Under the pieces are notes generated by a model. It had not been told where the DNA came from. It did not search any database and was given only the letters and a program-made list of their open reading frames with translations. This document shows, piece after piece, positions 45,567 to 54,124 of a stretch of DNA of 64,000 nt. The stretch comes from Pontibaca methylaminivorans (GTDB lineage: Bacteria; Pseudomonadota; Alphaproteobacteria; Rhodobacterales; Rhodobacteraceae). A program made the position numbers and the translations under genes. The DNA lies in the NCBI RefSeq assembly GCF_900156525.1, contig NZ_FTPS01000001.1, positions 930,001 through 994,000 of the forward strand, read 5' to 3'. Numbering within the stretch: the first letter of the stretch is position 1; each line of letters starts with the position of its first letter.

Positions 45567-46763
45567 TCAGTCGCGGGGGATGAAATCCGAGACCCGCTTG
45601 CGTTCGCGCAGGATCCCCTGCGGGCGGAACAGGACGATGGCCGCAAGCATGATCGCCACCAGGATCCAGCGCAGATAGGCGCCGCGCGACGGCAGATCGG
45701 GCGAGATCGCCTGCAATGCCGGGCTCGCCATGTCGATCATGAAGGCCGCGCCGCTCCAGACACCCCAGACCGCAAAGGCCCCGAGGATCGCGCCCTTGTT
45801 GTTGCCGCTGCCACCAAGCATCAGCATCACCCAGATGATGAAGGTCGCAAACAGCGGGTTGAAATGGCTGTAGTCGATGCTGACCACGAAATGCGCGTAG
45901 ACGGCGCCGCCCACCCCCATGATGAAGCTGCCGACGACAAAGGATTCGATGCGCCGCAGCGTCACGTTCTTGCCGTTCATGGCGGCGGAGGCTTCCTCGT
46001 CGCGCACGGCGCGCAGCATCCGCCCCCAGGGCGCGCGCGAGATCCGCTCGAGCGCGAGATAGGTCACGGTGACGACGAGCGCCACGACGACCAGATAGAA
46101 AAACACGTAATCGCGCGGGCTGAGCGGTGACAGCCACTCGGCCACACGGCCCGGCAGCCAGGAACAGACCGGATCCGTGAACAGGCAGTCGAGCGGGCGT
46201 GGAATGCCGCGCATGGGCTGGGGACCGTTCGCGAGCCAGCGCTCGTTCTGAAAGATGAACCGGATCACCTCGGCGATGCCGAGCGTGGCGATGGCCAGGA
46301 AATCGGTGCGCAGCCGCAGCACGGGAATCGCGATCAGGAACCCGACCACCGCCGACACCGCTCCGCCCATGAGAACCCCGGCCAGGAACGGCCATTCCAG
46401 CCCGAAGGCCTGCTGCGAATAGGCCGCAAGCGCCCCCTCCGGCATCGAGGTCGTGAACAGGGCCGAGGTGAAGGCGCCGACCGCGAAAAAGCCGGCGATG
46501 CCGAAGTTCACATGCCCCGTCAGCCCCCACTGGCTGTTCAGGCCAAGACTGAGGATCGCGTAGATCCCCGCCATGGTCGAAAAGGATGCAAGATAGGTCA
46601 GCATCCCCCGCGGCACGGCCATCGGCAGGATCAGCGCCACGGCGGCGGCCAGGATCACCGCGATCACGAAACGCACGACCGGGCGCCCCGGGATCACGAG
46701 AATGGCAAACAGCAGCAGCGGCAGGAAGAGGAAGGCGGCGCGGGCAAGGTCGATCGGCTCCAT
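45567..46763 (-). CDS. livM: Branched-chain amino-acid type ABC permease LivM
   Basis: Inner-membrane permease (398 residues) with about ten transmembrane segments. LivM landmarks are GLNSQWGLTGHVNFGIAGFF, RLRTDFLAIATLGIAE and MLGGSGNNKGAILGA. The start at 46763 (MEPIDLARA) lies 1 bp from the livH stop codon; the longer frame upstream overlaps livH and has no membrane-protein character. Last gene of the operon livG-livF-livH-livM. An insertion with two Cys (PLDCLFTDPVCSW) is visible in the periplasmic loop. Confidence 0.87.
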   Translation of the reverse strand: MEPIDLARAAFLFLPLLLFAILVIPGRPVVRFVIAVILAAAVALILPMAVPRGMLTYLASFSTMAGIYAILSLGLNSQWGLTGHVNFGIAGFFAVGAFTSALFTTSMPEGALAAYSQQAFGLEWPFLAGVLMGGAVSAVVGFLIAIPVLRLRTDFLAIATLGIAEVIRFIFQNERWLANGPQPMRGIPRPLDCLFTDPVCSWLPGRVAEWLSPLSPRDYVFFYLVVVALVVTVTYLALERISRAPWGRMLRAVRDEEASAAMNGKNVTLRRIESFVVGSFIMGVGGAVYAHFVVSIDYSHFNPLFATFIIWVMLMLGGSGNNKGAILGAFAVWGVWSGAAFMIDMASPALQAISPDLPSRGAYLRWILVAIMLAAIVLFRPQGILRERKRVSDFIPRD

Positions 46764-46764
46764 G

Positions 46765-47838
46765 TCAGATCCCTCCCCGCCCGAACAGGCCGCGCGGCTG
46801 CAGCACCAGCACCACCACCAGCAGCACGAAGGCGACCCCGGGCCCGTAGGCCGGGTTGATGAAGGACGATGAGACCTGCTGGGCAATGCCGATGATCACC
46901 GCCCCCGCGATCGCGCCCATGGGGCTCCCCAGTCCGCCCATGATCGCGGCGGCGAACATGGGCAGCAGCAGCCAGAAGCCCATCTCGGGGCGCAGTTGCG
47001 AGGCAAGCCCGTACATGACACCGCCAGCCGCGGCGAGGCTTGCTCCCAGGATCCAGGTCCAGGCGATCACCCGCTCGGTGTTGATGCCGCGCACCTGCGC
47101 AAGGTCGGGGTTGTTCGATGTGGCGCGCATCGCCTTGCCCATGCGGGTGCGTTCGAGCAGGAACCAGGTGAGCGCGACCAGGATCATGGCCAGGACGAAA
47201 ACGAAGATCTGATCCGCCTGCAGCCGCAGCCCGAAGGGCAGATGCAGCGCCGGGTTCGAGCGCCCGGGATAATAGAACAGGAAATCGGGCCCCCAGATCA
47301 GATAGATTGCGCTGCGCAGAAAGAACATCGCCGCCAGCGAGGCCATGGCCAGCAGCACGAGCGAGGCATCGCGGCGGCGCAGCGGACGGAACAGCACCCG
47401 GTCGACCGCAAGCGCGATCAGCGACACCACCGGCATGGCCAGAACCATCGCGGCCAGAAGTTCCCAGCCAAAGGAAAACGGCAGCAGGATCGGCCCCTGC
47501 GGCAGGTAGGATGCGATGGTAAAGGCCGCATAGGCGCCAAGCGTGACCAGCGCCCCGTGGGAAAAGTTCGGGAATTTCAGCACCCCGTAAACCAGCGTGA
47601 GCCCGATCGCCCCGAGCGCGATGATCCCGCCAAGCATCACGCCCCAGACCGTGAGCGACAGCAGGTCCGCCCCGGATGCGCCCTGCCGCCATCCCAGCAA
47701 CCAGAACAGGACGAGGGTGAGCGCCAGCACCACGGCAAGCGTGGCGCGGCTGCGCAGCATCGAGCCGATGCGCTCCCCAAGGGAGCGGTCGTCGGCAGAG
47801 CGGTGCAGCGCGCTGTCCGGCGTGTTCTCCATGCTCAT
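46765..47838 (-). CDS. livH: Branched-chain amino-acid type ABC permease LivH
   Basis: Inner-membrane permease (357 residues), longer than typical LivH (about 290-310) because of an N-terminal cytoplasmic extension and one extra hydrophobic segment (about residues 30-50). Core motifs are LGAIGLTLVYGVLKFPNFSHG near the start of the permease domain and RTRMGKAMRATSNNPDLAQV, the ATPase-contact loop. A ribosome-binding site (GGAGGAG) precedes the first of two close ATGs. It follows livF by 50 bp. Confidence 0.87.
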   Translation of the reverse strand: MSMENTPDSALHRSADDRSLGERIGSMLRSRATLAVVLALTLVLFWLLGWRQGASGADLLSLTVWGVMLGGIIALGAIGLTLVYGVLKFPNFSHGALVTLGAYAAFTIASYLPQGPILLPFSFGWELLAAMVLAMPVVSLIALAVDRVLFRPLRRRDASLVLLAMASLAAMFFLRSAIYLIWGPDFLFYYPGRSNPALHLPFGLRLQADQIFVFVLAMILVALTWFLLERTRMGKAMRATSNNPDLAQVRGINTERVIAWTWILGASLAAAGGVMYGLASQLRPEMGFWLLLPMFAAAIMGGLGSPMGAIAGAVIIGIAQQVSSSFINPAYGPGVAFVLLVVVLVLQPRGLFGRGGI

Positions 47839-47888
47839 CCTTGCTCCTCCCTTCTGGTCATGTCCGCCCGTGCATGTCCCGCCCCGCG

Positions 47889-48596
47889 TCAGCCGCCGAG
47901 ATAGAGCCGCGCCACCTCGGGATCGCTCAGCAGTTCCTGGCCCGTGCCCTCGAAGCGGTTCTCTCCGCTTGCCAGCACATAGCCGCGATCCGACATCCTG
48001 AGTGAAAGCTGCGCGTTCTGCTCGACGATCAGGATCGCCGGGCCGGAATCATTGATCTGGCGGATCTGTTCGAAGATCACGCCGACCATCTTGGGCGAAA
48101 GCCCGGCCGAGGGTTCGTCCATCAGCACGAGTTTCGGGTCGAGCATGAGCGCGCTGCCCATGGCGACCATCTGGCGCTCGCCCCCCGACATCTTGCCTGC
48201 CCGCTGGTGGCGGCGTTCCCTCAGACGCGGGAAATAGTCGTAGATACGCTCCTTGCGGGCCTCGATATCGCCCTTTTTCGCGAGGAACGCCCCCATCTCG
48301 AGATTTTCGGAAACGCTGAGTTCCGTGAACACGTTGGCCACCTGCGGCACATAGCACATGCCGCGCTCGACGATGCGATAGGGCGGCAGCGCCGAGACAT
48401 CCTCGCCATCGAAAACGACCTTGCCCCGGCGCGGGTGCAGCAGGCCGAACACCGTCTTCATCAGGGTCGATTTACCGGCACCGTTCGGGCCGATGATCGA
48501 GACGATCTCGCCCGCGCGCACCTCCATCGACACATCGCGCAGGATCTCGGTGTCGCCATAGCCCGCCGTGATCGACTGGACCTCAAGCAGCGCCAT
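47889..48596 (-). CDS. livF: Branched-chain amino-acid type ABC ATPase LivF
   Basis: ABC ATPase (235 residues). Walker A GPNGAGKSTL, signature MSGGERQMVAMGSALM, Walker B LVLMDEPSAGLSP and the LivF-type end DPEVARLYLGG. The MSGGERQM form is typical of LivF-family proteins. It overlaps livG by 14 bp, so the two ATPases are translated together. Confidence 0.9.
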   Translation of the reverse strand: MALLEVQSITAGYGDTEILRDVSMEVRAGEIVSIIGPNGAGKSTLMKTVFGLLHPRRGKVVFDGEDVSALPPYRIVERGMCYVPQVANVFTELSVSENLEMGAFLAKKGDIEARKERIYDYFPRLRERRHQRAGKMSGGERQMVAMGSALMLDPKLVLMDEPSAGLSPKMVGVIFEQIRQINDSGPAILIVEQNAQLSLRMSDRGYVLASGENRFEGTGQELLSDPEVARLYLGG

Positions 48597-49431
48597 GGCG
48601 CCCTCCGTTCCCCCCGCCGTCGCGGGCCCCGTACTGGCCGCCGAGATAGGCTTCGAGCACGCGGGGATCGCTGCGCACGTCTTCGGGATGGCCCTGCATC
48701 AGGTGGCGGCCTTCGCTCATCACGATCACCGGATCGCAGAGATGCATCACCAGATCCATGTCATGTTCGATCAGGAGAAAGGTGATGCCCCGCTCGCGGC
48801 GGAGATATTCGATGTTCTCGGCCAGCTTTTTCATCAGCGTGCGGTTCACCCCCGCCGCCGGTTCGTCCAGCAGCACGAGACGCGGCCGGGCCATGAGCGT
48901 GCGGGCAAGCTCCAGCAGCTTTTTCTGCCCGCCCGACAGCCGCCCGGCATATTCGTCCGAGAGCCGGGCGAGATCGACGAATTCGAGCACCTCCATGGCG
49001 CGGTCGCGGATTTCACGCTCCTGCCTGCGCACGAGCCCGGGGCGGAACCAGCAGTTCCAGAACCGCTCTCCGGCCTGGTCGGGGGCGACCAGCATCAGGT
49101 TTTCGAGCACCGTCATGGTGCCGTGTTCACGCGGGATCTGGAACGTCCGGCAGATGCCGCGCCGGAACACCCGGTGCGGCGGCAGGCTGGTGATGTCGTG
49201 CCCGTCCGTCAGAACGCGCCCGGAGTCGGGGCGGAAGAACCCGGTGATCGCATTGAAAAGCGTGGTCTTGCCAGCCCCGTTGGGACCGATCAGCCCGGTG
49301 ATCGTGCCTTCCTCCACGGACAGGGAACAGCCGTCGAGCGCGCGCAGACCCCCGAATTTCTTGCGGAGATCCCGGACCTCGAGAACCGGCGGACGAGCGC
49401 CTGCGTGTTGGTTGGCCGTCTCGTGCTGCAT
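48583..49431 (-). CDS. livG: Branched-chain amino-acid type ABC ATPase LivG
   Basis: ABC ATPase (282 residues). Walker A GPNGAGKTTLF, signature LSGGQKKLLELARTLM, Walker B LVLLDEPAAGVN and EHDMDLVM as switch region, all LivG-like. A Gly-rich C-terminal tail (DGGGNGGRHGAA) is unusual. The start at 49431 (MQHETANQ) follows GGGAGAG; an in-frame ATG lies seven codons earlier. First gene of the operon; no promoter was recognised in the 213 bp upstream. Confidence 0.88.
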   Translation of the reverse strand: MQHETANQHAGARPPVLEVRDLRKKFGGLRALDGCSLSVEEGTITGLIGPNGAGKTTLFNAITGFFRPDSGRVLTDGHDITSLPPHRVFRRGICRTFQIPREHGTMTVLENLMLVAPDQAGERFWNCWFRPGLVRRQEREIRDRAMEVLEFVDLARLSDEYAGRLSGGQKKLLELARTLMARPRLVLLDEPAAGVNRTLMKKLAENIEYLRRERGITFLLIEHDMDLVMHLCDPVIVMSEGRHLMQGHPEDVRSDPRVLEAYLGGQYGARDGGGNGGRHGAA

Positions 49432-49644
49432 GGCTCTCCCCGTTTGAAACATCTTGACCGGGCGATTTTTCAAAATCAATAGCGAGCACCCGCTGACGCA
49501 GCGACAGGGGTGCCGGCACCGGGCGGAGGGAAAGCGGTGGCCGTCACCGTCGGCCCGGCCGCCGGCATTGACGGTCCCCGGGCAAGCCGCTAGGCGAAGG
49601 GGCGCCTGCCCGCTTCCCATTGTCCAGCCAGGATTCCGCAGCCG

Positions 49645-50526
49645 ATGGAGATCGTCTTTCACCCCGGCGTTCATCACACCGAAGAAGATCGGCTGATGAA
49701 ATCCCTGCTGCGCAACAAGGATGATTTCCACCGCGCGGGTATCTCCGTTCCGGGGCCCGGACGTTATCGCACGCTGCTGAAAGAAACCTTCCGCGCGCTC
49801 GAGACCGGGCCGCTGGCCGAGGGGGCGCGCGAGGTGCTGCTGGATGCGATCCTGGACCAGGACCAGCCCCGCCGGCTCGTGCTTTCCAACCCGCATTTCT
49901 TCGGCTCGCCGCGCCTGACGCTCGATCAGGGCCGGCTTTATCCGCTGGCGGCGCAACGTATGGCGCAGATGCGCGCGGCGTTCGGCCCCGACCGCATCCT
50001 GCTGTTCATGGCCATCCGCAACCCGGCGGCGCTGCTGCCCGCGCTGCTCGGGAAATGCCCGGACGACGAGATCGAGGCGCGGCTCGGCGGGCGCGATCCG
50101 CGCGAACTGCGCTGGTCGGACACGGTGATGCGGATCCGGGACGCGGCGCCGGATGTGGCGATCACGCTCTGGTGTTCCGAGGACGCGCCGCTGATCTGGG
50201 GCCGGATCCTGCGGGCCTTTGCCGGGCTCCCGGATGATGCGATGGTCGCGGGGGAGACGGACCTGCTCGGCGCCATCATCTCGGAAGCGGGGACGACGGA
50301 GGTGCGCAGCCGCCTGCGCGCAGCGCCGGCAGCCGAGCGGGAGGGCATCATGGCCGGGATCATGGAGCGCCATGCGCTCGAGGACAGGTTTCACGAGGAG
50401 CTCGACCTGCCCGGCTGGACCCCCATGCTGGTCGAGGAGATGAGCGCGCTTTACGAGGCGGACATGGAGCGCCTGCAGCGGATGCCCGATCTGCAGATCA
50501 TCGCGCCCCGTCCCATCGCGGCCTGA
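49645..50526 (+). CDS. Conserved hypothetical protein with remote sulfotransferase-like features
   Basis: A 293-residue soluble protein that I recognise as a Rhodobacterales family without known function. The start MEIVFHPGVHHTEEDRLMKS sits where a sulfotransferase P-loop would be, and a later IRNPAALLPALL resembles the 3'-phosphate motif. The P-loop itself (GxxxxGTT) is not conserved, so enzymatic activity is doubtful. No ribosome-binding site is clear. Divergent from livG. Confidence 0.6.
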   Translation: MEIVFHPGVHHTEEDRLMKSLLRNKDDFHRAGISVPGPGRYRTLLKETFRALETGPLAEGAREVLLDAILDQDQPRRLVLSNPHFFGSPRLTLDQGRLYPLAAQRMAQMRAAFGPDRILLFMAIRNPAALLPALLGKCPDDEIEARLGGRDPRELRWSDTVMRIRDAAPDVAITLWCSEDAPLIWGRILRAFAGLPDDAMVAGETDLLGAIISEAGTTEVRSRLRAAPAAEREGIMAGIMERHALEDRFHEELDLPGWTPMLVEEMSALYEADMERLQRMPDLQIIAPRPIAA

Positions 50527-50615
50527 CTCATCGCACCCTGACTCATCGCGCGCTGACCGTATGGCGGCCGCGGGCGGGACCTGTGTGGATGGCGGGACGG
50601 ATCGGACCGGCGCGG

Positions 50616-50658
50616 CCGGGGCTCTGCCCCGGACCCCGGGATATTTCCGGCCAGAAGA
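50616..50658 (-). repeat. Dispersed intergenic repeat, copy 4 (inverted)
   Basis: Read on the minus strand: TCTTCTGGCCGGAAATATCC, then CGGGGT and the hairpin CCGGGGC-aga-GCCCCGG (50616-50632). It lies between the convergent hypothetical gene and rpmG. Confidence 0.75.
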
Positions 50659-50735
50659 CAGACCCGGGCGGGGTCAGGATGCGGTTCGGGGTCGGGAAGA
50701 GGCGAGACAGGTCGGCGCAGGGACGGGCCGGAGCC

Positions 50736-50903
50736 TTACTTGATCTTGCCTTCCTTGTATTCCACGTGCTTGCGGACGACCGGGTCGAATTTGCGGACCG
50801 TCATCTTTTCGGTCATCGTGCGCGCGTTCTTCTTGGTCACGTAGAAATGTCCGGTACCCGCGGTCGAGTTCAGACGGATCTTGATTGTGGTCGGCTTCGC
50901 CAT
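50736..50903 (-). CDS. rpmG: 50S ribosomal protein L33
   Basis: Small ribosomal protein (55 residues) starting [20 protein letters not shown], followed by [10 protein letters not shown] and [15 protein letters not shown], the usual L33 sequence. The cysteines of zinc-binding L33 forms are absent, so this is the Zn-independent type. A ribosome-binding site (AGGAGAG) precedes the ATG. The gene stands alone. Confidence 0.96.
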   Translation of the reverse strand: MAKPTTIKIRLNSTAGTGHFYVTKKNARTMTEKMTVRKFDPVVRKHVEYKEGKIK

Positions 50904-50983
50904 GGTTGCTCTCCTGCGTCGAAAGGCCGGCGCTGGAGGGCATGGCCCCGGACGACTGGTCTTTCGTGAATTCCCTCGGGGGG

Positions 50984-51011
50984 CTTGTAACCGGCGCAAG
51001 GCGCGAGTCAA
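50984..51011 (-). promoter_or_regulatory. Probable promoter of rpmG
   Basis: On the minus strand, -35 TTGACT (51006-51011), a 16-nt spacer and -10 TACAAG (50984-50989), leaving a leader of about 70-75 nt before rpmG. It lies just past the 3' end of the RNase P RNA gene. Confidence 0.5.
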
Positions 51012-51025
51012 GGACGATTCATGAT

Positions 51026-51410
51026 GCGCGGAGGGCCTGTAAGCCGGATTCTGTCCAGGGGGCGAACCCCTCTGGGCGACCATTCCTCTAGGGCGCGCGT
51101 TGCCGCGGGCCTCTGGCTGCCAACCCGATCCCCCGGCTGAAGCGGGCCCTGCGGCGCGGGCCGCGCGGGGATCCTATTTGGCATTGCTCCCGGTGGGGCT
51201 TGCCGTGCCGCCCCTGTTGCCAGGGGCGCGGTGGGCTCTTGCCCCACCGTTTCACCCTTGCCCCGAAGGCTGCCCCCGGGGCGGTCTGTTTTCTGTGGCG
51301 CTTTCCGTCGGGTTGCCCCGCCCGGGCGTTACCCGGCACCGCTGCTTCAGGGAGTCCGGACTTTCCTCTCGTGCGCAATTGCGCACCAGCGGCCGCCCGG
51401 CCCTCCGCGC
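51026..51410 (-). ncRNA. rnpB: RNase P RNA (class A)
   Basis: Catalytic RNA of ribonuclease P, which matures tRNA 5' ends. On the minus strand the conserved block GAGGAAAGTCCGGACTCC appears near the 5' end and ACAGAATCCGGCTTACAGG near the 3' end; both are hallmark class A sequences. The ends are set by the P1 pairing of GCGCGGAGGGCC (5') with GGCCCTCCGCGC (3'), giving about 385 nt. Open reading frames over this region are spurious. Confidence 0.95.
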
Positions 51411-51416
51411 ATCAGG

Positions 51417-51445
51417 GATATGCGATGCCGCTTGCGCCGCGTCAA
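51417..51445 (-). promoter_or_regulatory. Probable promoter of rnpB
   Basis: On the minus strand, -35 TTGACG (51440-51445), a 17-nt spacer and -10 CATATC (51417-51422). The predicted start falls about 6-7 bases later, at the 5' end deduced from RNA pairing. Confidence 0.6.
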
Positions 51446-51529
51446 TGGGTGCGCGCGTCCCGCTTGCCGGCGGAAACGCTTTCGTGTCAGGCTGGCACGT
51501 TCAAGGCATCTCCGCTCATGAGGACCGCG

Positions 51530-52639
51530 ATGGCCAGGCGCTCCGCAATACCGCGCAGGGGCCGCTTTCACAGCGGCAGCTACCGGCCCGGCGCACCACC
51601 GGGGTCGCTGGCGGCGCCGCCCGGGGACGCCCGGGCGCCGATGCCCCCGGCGCGCGTCGACATGCTGAGCTACGGGGCCGACATGCTGCGCGAGGACCGC
51701 GATACCCGGCTTGCCGATTGCCCCATGCCGCCGGCGGATGCGGCCGGGGTCAGGTGGATTCATCTTCGCGGGCTGCCGACGCCGGCGCAGCTTGAGACGC
51801 TGGGGCGCGATTTCGGCCTGCATCCGCTGGCGCTCGAGGATGTCCTGCATCGCGAGGGGCGGGCCAAGGCCGAATCCTACGGCGCGCAGCAGTTCGTGGT
51901 GCTGGACCATGTCCACCGGGCGGACGGGACCGGGCTTCGGGCCGATCCGGTCAGTTTCTTTCTCGGGCCGAATTACCTCATCAGCATCGACACCATTGGC
52001 GCGGATCTGTTCGAGCCGGTGCGCCAGCGCATCCGCAGCGGCAGCCGGATCCGCACGCTCGGTTCCGATTACCTGCTTTACGCGCTGCTCGACGTGATCG
52101 TGGACGAGGGTTTTCCGCTGCTCGAACAACTGGGCGGAGAGCTTGAGGAACTGGAAGATGCGATCCTCGACAACCCGGATGCCGAAACCCGCAACCGCAT
52201 CCATTACATCAAGCGCGAGCTTCTGCTCATGCGCCGCGCCTGGTGGCCGCAGCGCGAGATGATCGCCGAACTCATGCGCCACGACGGGACATTCGTCTCG
52301 GAGATCACCCGCCTGCATCTGCGCGACTGCCATGAACATGGCGTGATCGCCCTCGAACTGGTGGAAACCTATCGCGAGATGGCCTCGAGCCTGCTCGATA
52401 CCTATCTCTCGGCGGTGAGCCAGCGCATGAACGACATCATGAAGACGCTCACCATCATCGCCACGATCTTCATGCCGCTGTCCTTCGTGGCCGGGCTTTA
52501 CGGGATGAATTTCGACACCGAAAGCCCGTGGAACATGCCCGAATTGCACTGGCGGTTCGGCTATCCCTATGCGCTCGGACTGATGGTGGCGGTGGTGGTC
52601 GGGATGCTGGCCTATTTCCGTCACAAGCGTTGGTGGTAA
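51530..52639 (+). CDS. corA: CorA family divalent-metal transporter
   Basis: CorA-like magnesium/cobalt/zinc channel (369 residues). A cytoplasmic domain of about 300 residues (including LHPLALEDVLHREGRAKAE) is followed by two transmembrane helices. The family signature GMN is present in LYGMNFDTESPWNMPELHW. The first 35-40 residues are basic and Pro-rich and may be disordered. I start at 51530, which has GAGGA just upstream; an in-frame ATG lies at 51518. Mg2+ versus Zn2+ or Co2+ cannot be told. Convergent with the amidase gene. Confidence 0.87.
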   Translation: MARRSAIPRRGRFHSGSYRPGAPPGSLAAPPGDARAPMPPARVDMLSYGADMLREDRDTRLADCPMPPADAAGVRWIHLRGLPTPAQLETLGRDFGLHPLALEDVLHREGRAKAESYGAQQFVVLDHVHRADGTGLRADPVSFFLGPNYLISIDTIGADLFEPVRQRIRSGSRIRTLGSDYLLYALLDVIVDEGFPLLEQLGGELEELEDAILDNPDAETRNRIHYIKRELLLMRRAWWPQREMIAELMRHDGTFVSEITRLHLRDCHEHGVIALELVETYREMASSLLDTYLSAVSQRMNDIMKTLTIIATIFMPLSFVAGLYGMNFDTESPWNMPELHWRFGYPYALGLMVAVVVGMLAYFRHKRWW

Positions 52640-52648
52640 GGGCAGCGG

Positions 52649-53341
52649 TCAGATCTGCGATGAAGGCAGGGCGCGGGCGAAACCGTCGATCGCCGCCATG
52701 TCGGCGATGGCAAGCGGGCCGCGAGCCGAGGGGCGCAGACGCAGGCGCACCGCCGCGAGCAAATCCGCATCCGCCGCCGGGGCGGTGAATCCCGCGCTCT
52801 GCGCAATATCGCGAAACCGCGCCGGATCGGGCGGCAGCGCCCGGCCGGCACGGGGCGCAAGCGCGAGCCCGCGGCGCGCAAGCCGGGCCCAGTCGAAGCG
52901 CGGGCCCGGATCCTGCTTGCGCCCGGGCGCCATGTCGGAGTGACCGATCACGCCCGCAGGCGGAATGGAATGGCGCCGCATCACCCCGGCCAGCAGATCT
53001 TCCAGCGTCGTCATCAGCGGTTCGCTGAACGGGTGATCACCGCCGTTGTCGAGTTCGATCCCGATCGAGCGCGAGTTGACGTCGCCCTGCCCGGACCATT
53101 CCCCCTGCCCCGCGTGCCAGGCGCGGGCGGCTTCATCGACCAGCGGCCAGAGCCGTCCGTCACGACCGATCAGGTAATGCGCCGAAACCTCGGCGGCCGG
53201 GTCGCAAAGCCGGGCACGGGCGGCTTCGGCGCTTTGCATCGCGGTGTAATGCAGCACGACGAGATGCGCCCGGAGCCCGTCGCGGCGCGCGCCGAAATTC
53301 GGCGAGGCCGGCCGACAGGGCGCGCATGGGGCCTCAGTCAC
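52649..53341 (-). CDS. N-acetylmuramoyl-L-alanine amidase (AmpD/AmiD type)
   Basis: Peptidoglycan amidase (230 residues) of the amidase_2 family. Zinc-site landmarks are VVLHYTAM, the IGIELDNGGDHPF stretch with the catalytic Glu, and IGHSDMAPGRKQDPGP with His and Asp ligands. No clear signal peptide is seen, which favours a cytoplasmic AmpD-like recycling role. The C-terminus has a short peptidoglycan-binding-like segment. The start is GTG at 53341, overlapping the end of the upstream lipoprotein gene by 8 bp (GTGACTGA). Confidence 0.8.
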   Translation of the reverse strand: MTEAPCAPCRPASPNFGARRDGLRAHLVVLHYTAMQSAEAARARLCDPAAEVSAHYLIGRDGRLWPLVDEAARAWHAGQGEWSGQGDVNSRSIGIELDNGGDHPFSEPLMTTLEDLLAGVMRRHSIPPAGVIGHSDMAPGRKQDPGPRFDWARLARRGLALAPRAGRALPPDPARFRDIAQSAGFTAPAADADLLAAVRLRLRPSARGPLAIADMAAIDGFARALPSSQI

Positions 53342-54086
53342 TCTGTGCGTGCACGGCCTGCCGGAACGGGCCCGGATCCCAGTCGCAGGCGAAACCGTCG
53401 CCGTCGGGGTCGAGCCCGAGCTTGTCGCGCTCCGGGCCGCCCTTGGCGAGGAAGGCAATCTGCGCCTGATCCGCCGAAGGATAGGCAGCGCAGCGCGATT
53501 CGACCTTGGCACCCAGACGGATTGGCGAGCGCGGATACATCTTGGTGCCGCGCTGATGCCGGGTGTTCAGGGCATAGCGCACGATGTCGGGCTGGGCCTC
53601 GCTCGGGCGGGGCTGGAGCGGGGTCGGCTCCACCACCTGGTACTGGGCGCGGGTGCGGGCGATGCGTTCGGCGTCGCTTTCGATGGTGCGGCTTTCCGAC
53701 ACCGCGTCAAAGTCGTTCTCGCGCGAGATGCCGAACTGGTTGACGCTCGGCACCGGAAGGGTCTGCGACGCGCCGGGCGCCATGATCGAAGAACCCGGAA
53801 CGGCCGAGGGGGGCTCGCCGGTTTCGATCGGATTGATCCCTGCGCCGCCTGCTCCCGCGCCCGAGCTCGCGGCGAGCGCGGCAGCGGTCTGGGCAGCGAT
53901 GTCGGAGGGAGAATCGCTCCCCCCCGGCAGCGGCGCGGTCGAAACCTGCGGCAGTTGCATCGACTGGGTGCCGGTCAGTTCCTGCTCGCGCGCGGAATTG
54001 GGGCCGCCGAAGCCCGCGCCGCGATCATCCGGATAATCACAGGCGGCCAGGAGCCCGAGGGCCAGAATGCAGATGGCTGCACGCAT
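53334..54086 (-). CDS. Lipoprotein with an excalibur calcium-binding domain
   Basis: Lipoprotein of 250 residues. Signal MRAAICILALGLLAAC with lipobox LAAC (lipidated Cys at residue 16), then a long Ala/Gly/Pro/Ser-rich region, then a C-terminal excalibur-like domain with CAAYPSADQAQIAF and the EF-hand-like loop LDPDGDGFACDWDP. The start at 54086 fits an AGGA eight bases upstream. It overlaps the amidase gene, suggesting a joint cell-wall role, which is inference. Confidence 0.75.
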   Translation of the reverse strand: MRAAICILALGLLAACDYPDDRGAGFGGPNSAREQELTGTQSMQLPQVSTAPLPGGSDSPSDIAAQTAAALAASSGAGAGGAGINPIETGEPPSAVPGSSIMAPGASQTLPVPSVNQFGISRENDFDAVSESRTIESDAERIARTRAQYQVVEPTPLQPRPSEAQPDIVRYALNTRHQRGTKMYPRSPIRLGAKVESRCAAYPSADQAQIAFLAKGGPERDKLGLDPDGDGFACDWDPGPFRQAVHAQSD

Positions 54087-54124
54087 GGGTGATGTCCTGT
54101 TTCTCATACGAGTTGGCAGTGAAT

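Noticed and set aside
51100..51520. ORFs across the RNase P RNA region
   Set aside because: The sequence is the structured rnpB RNA; open frames there are accidental.
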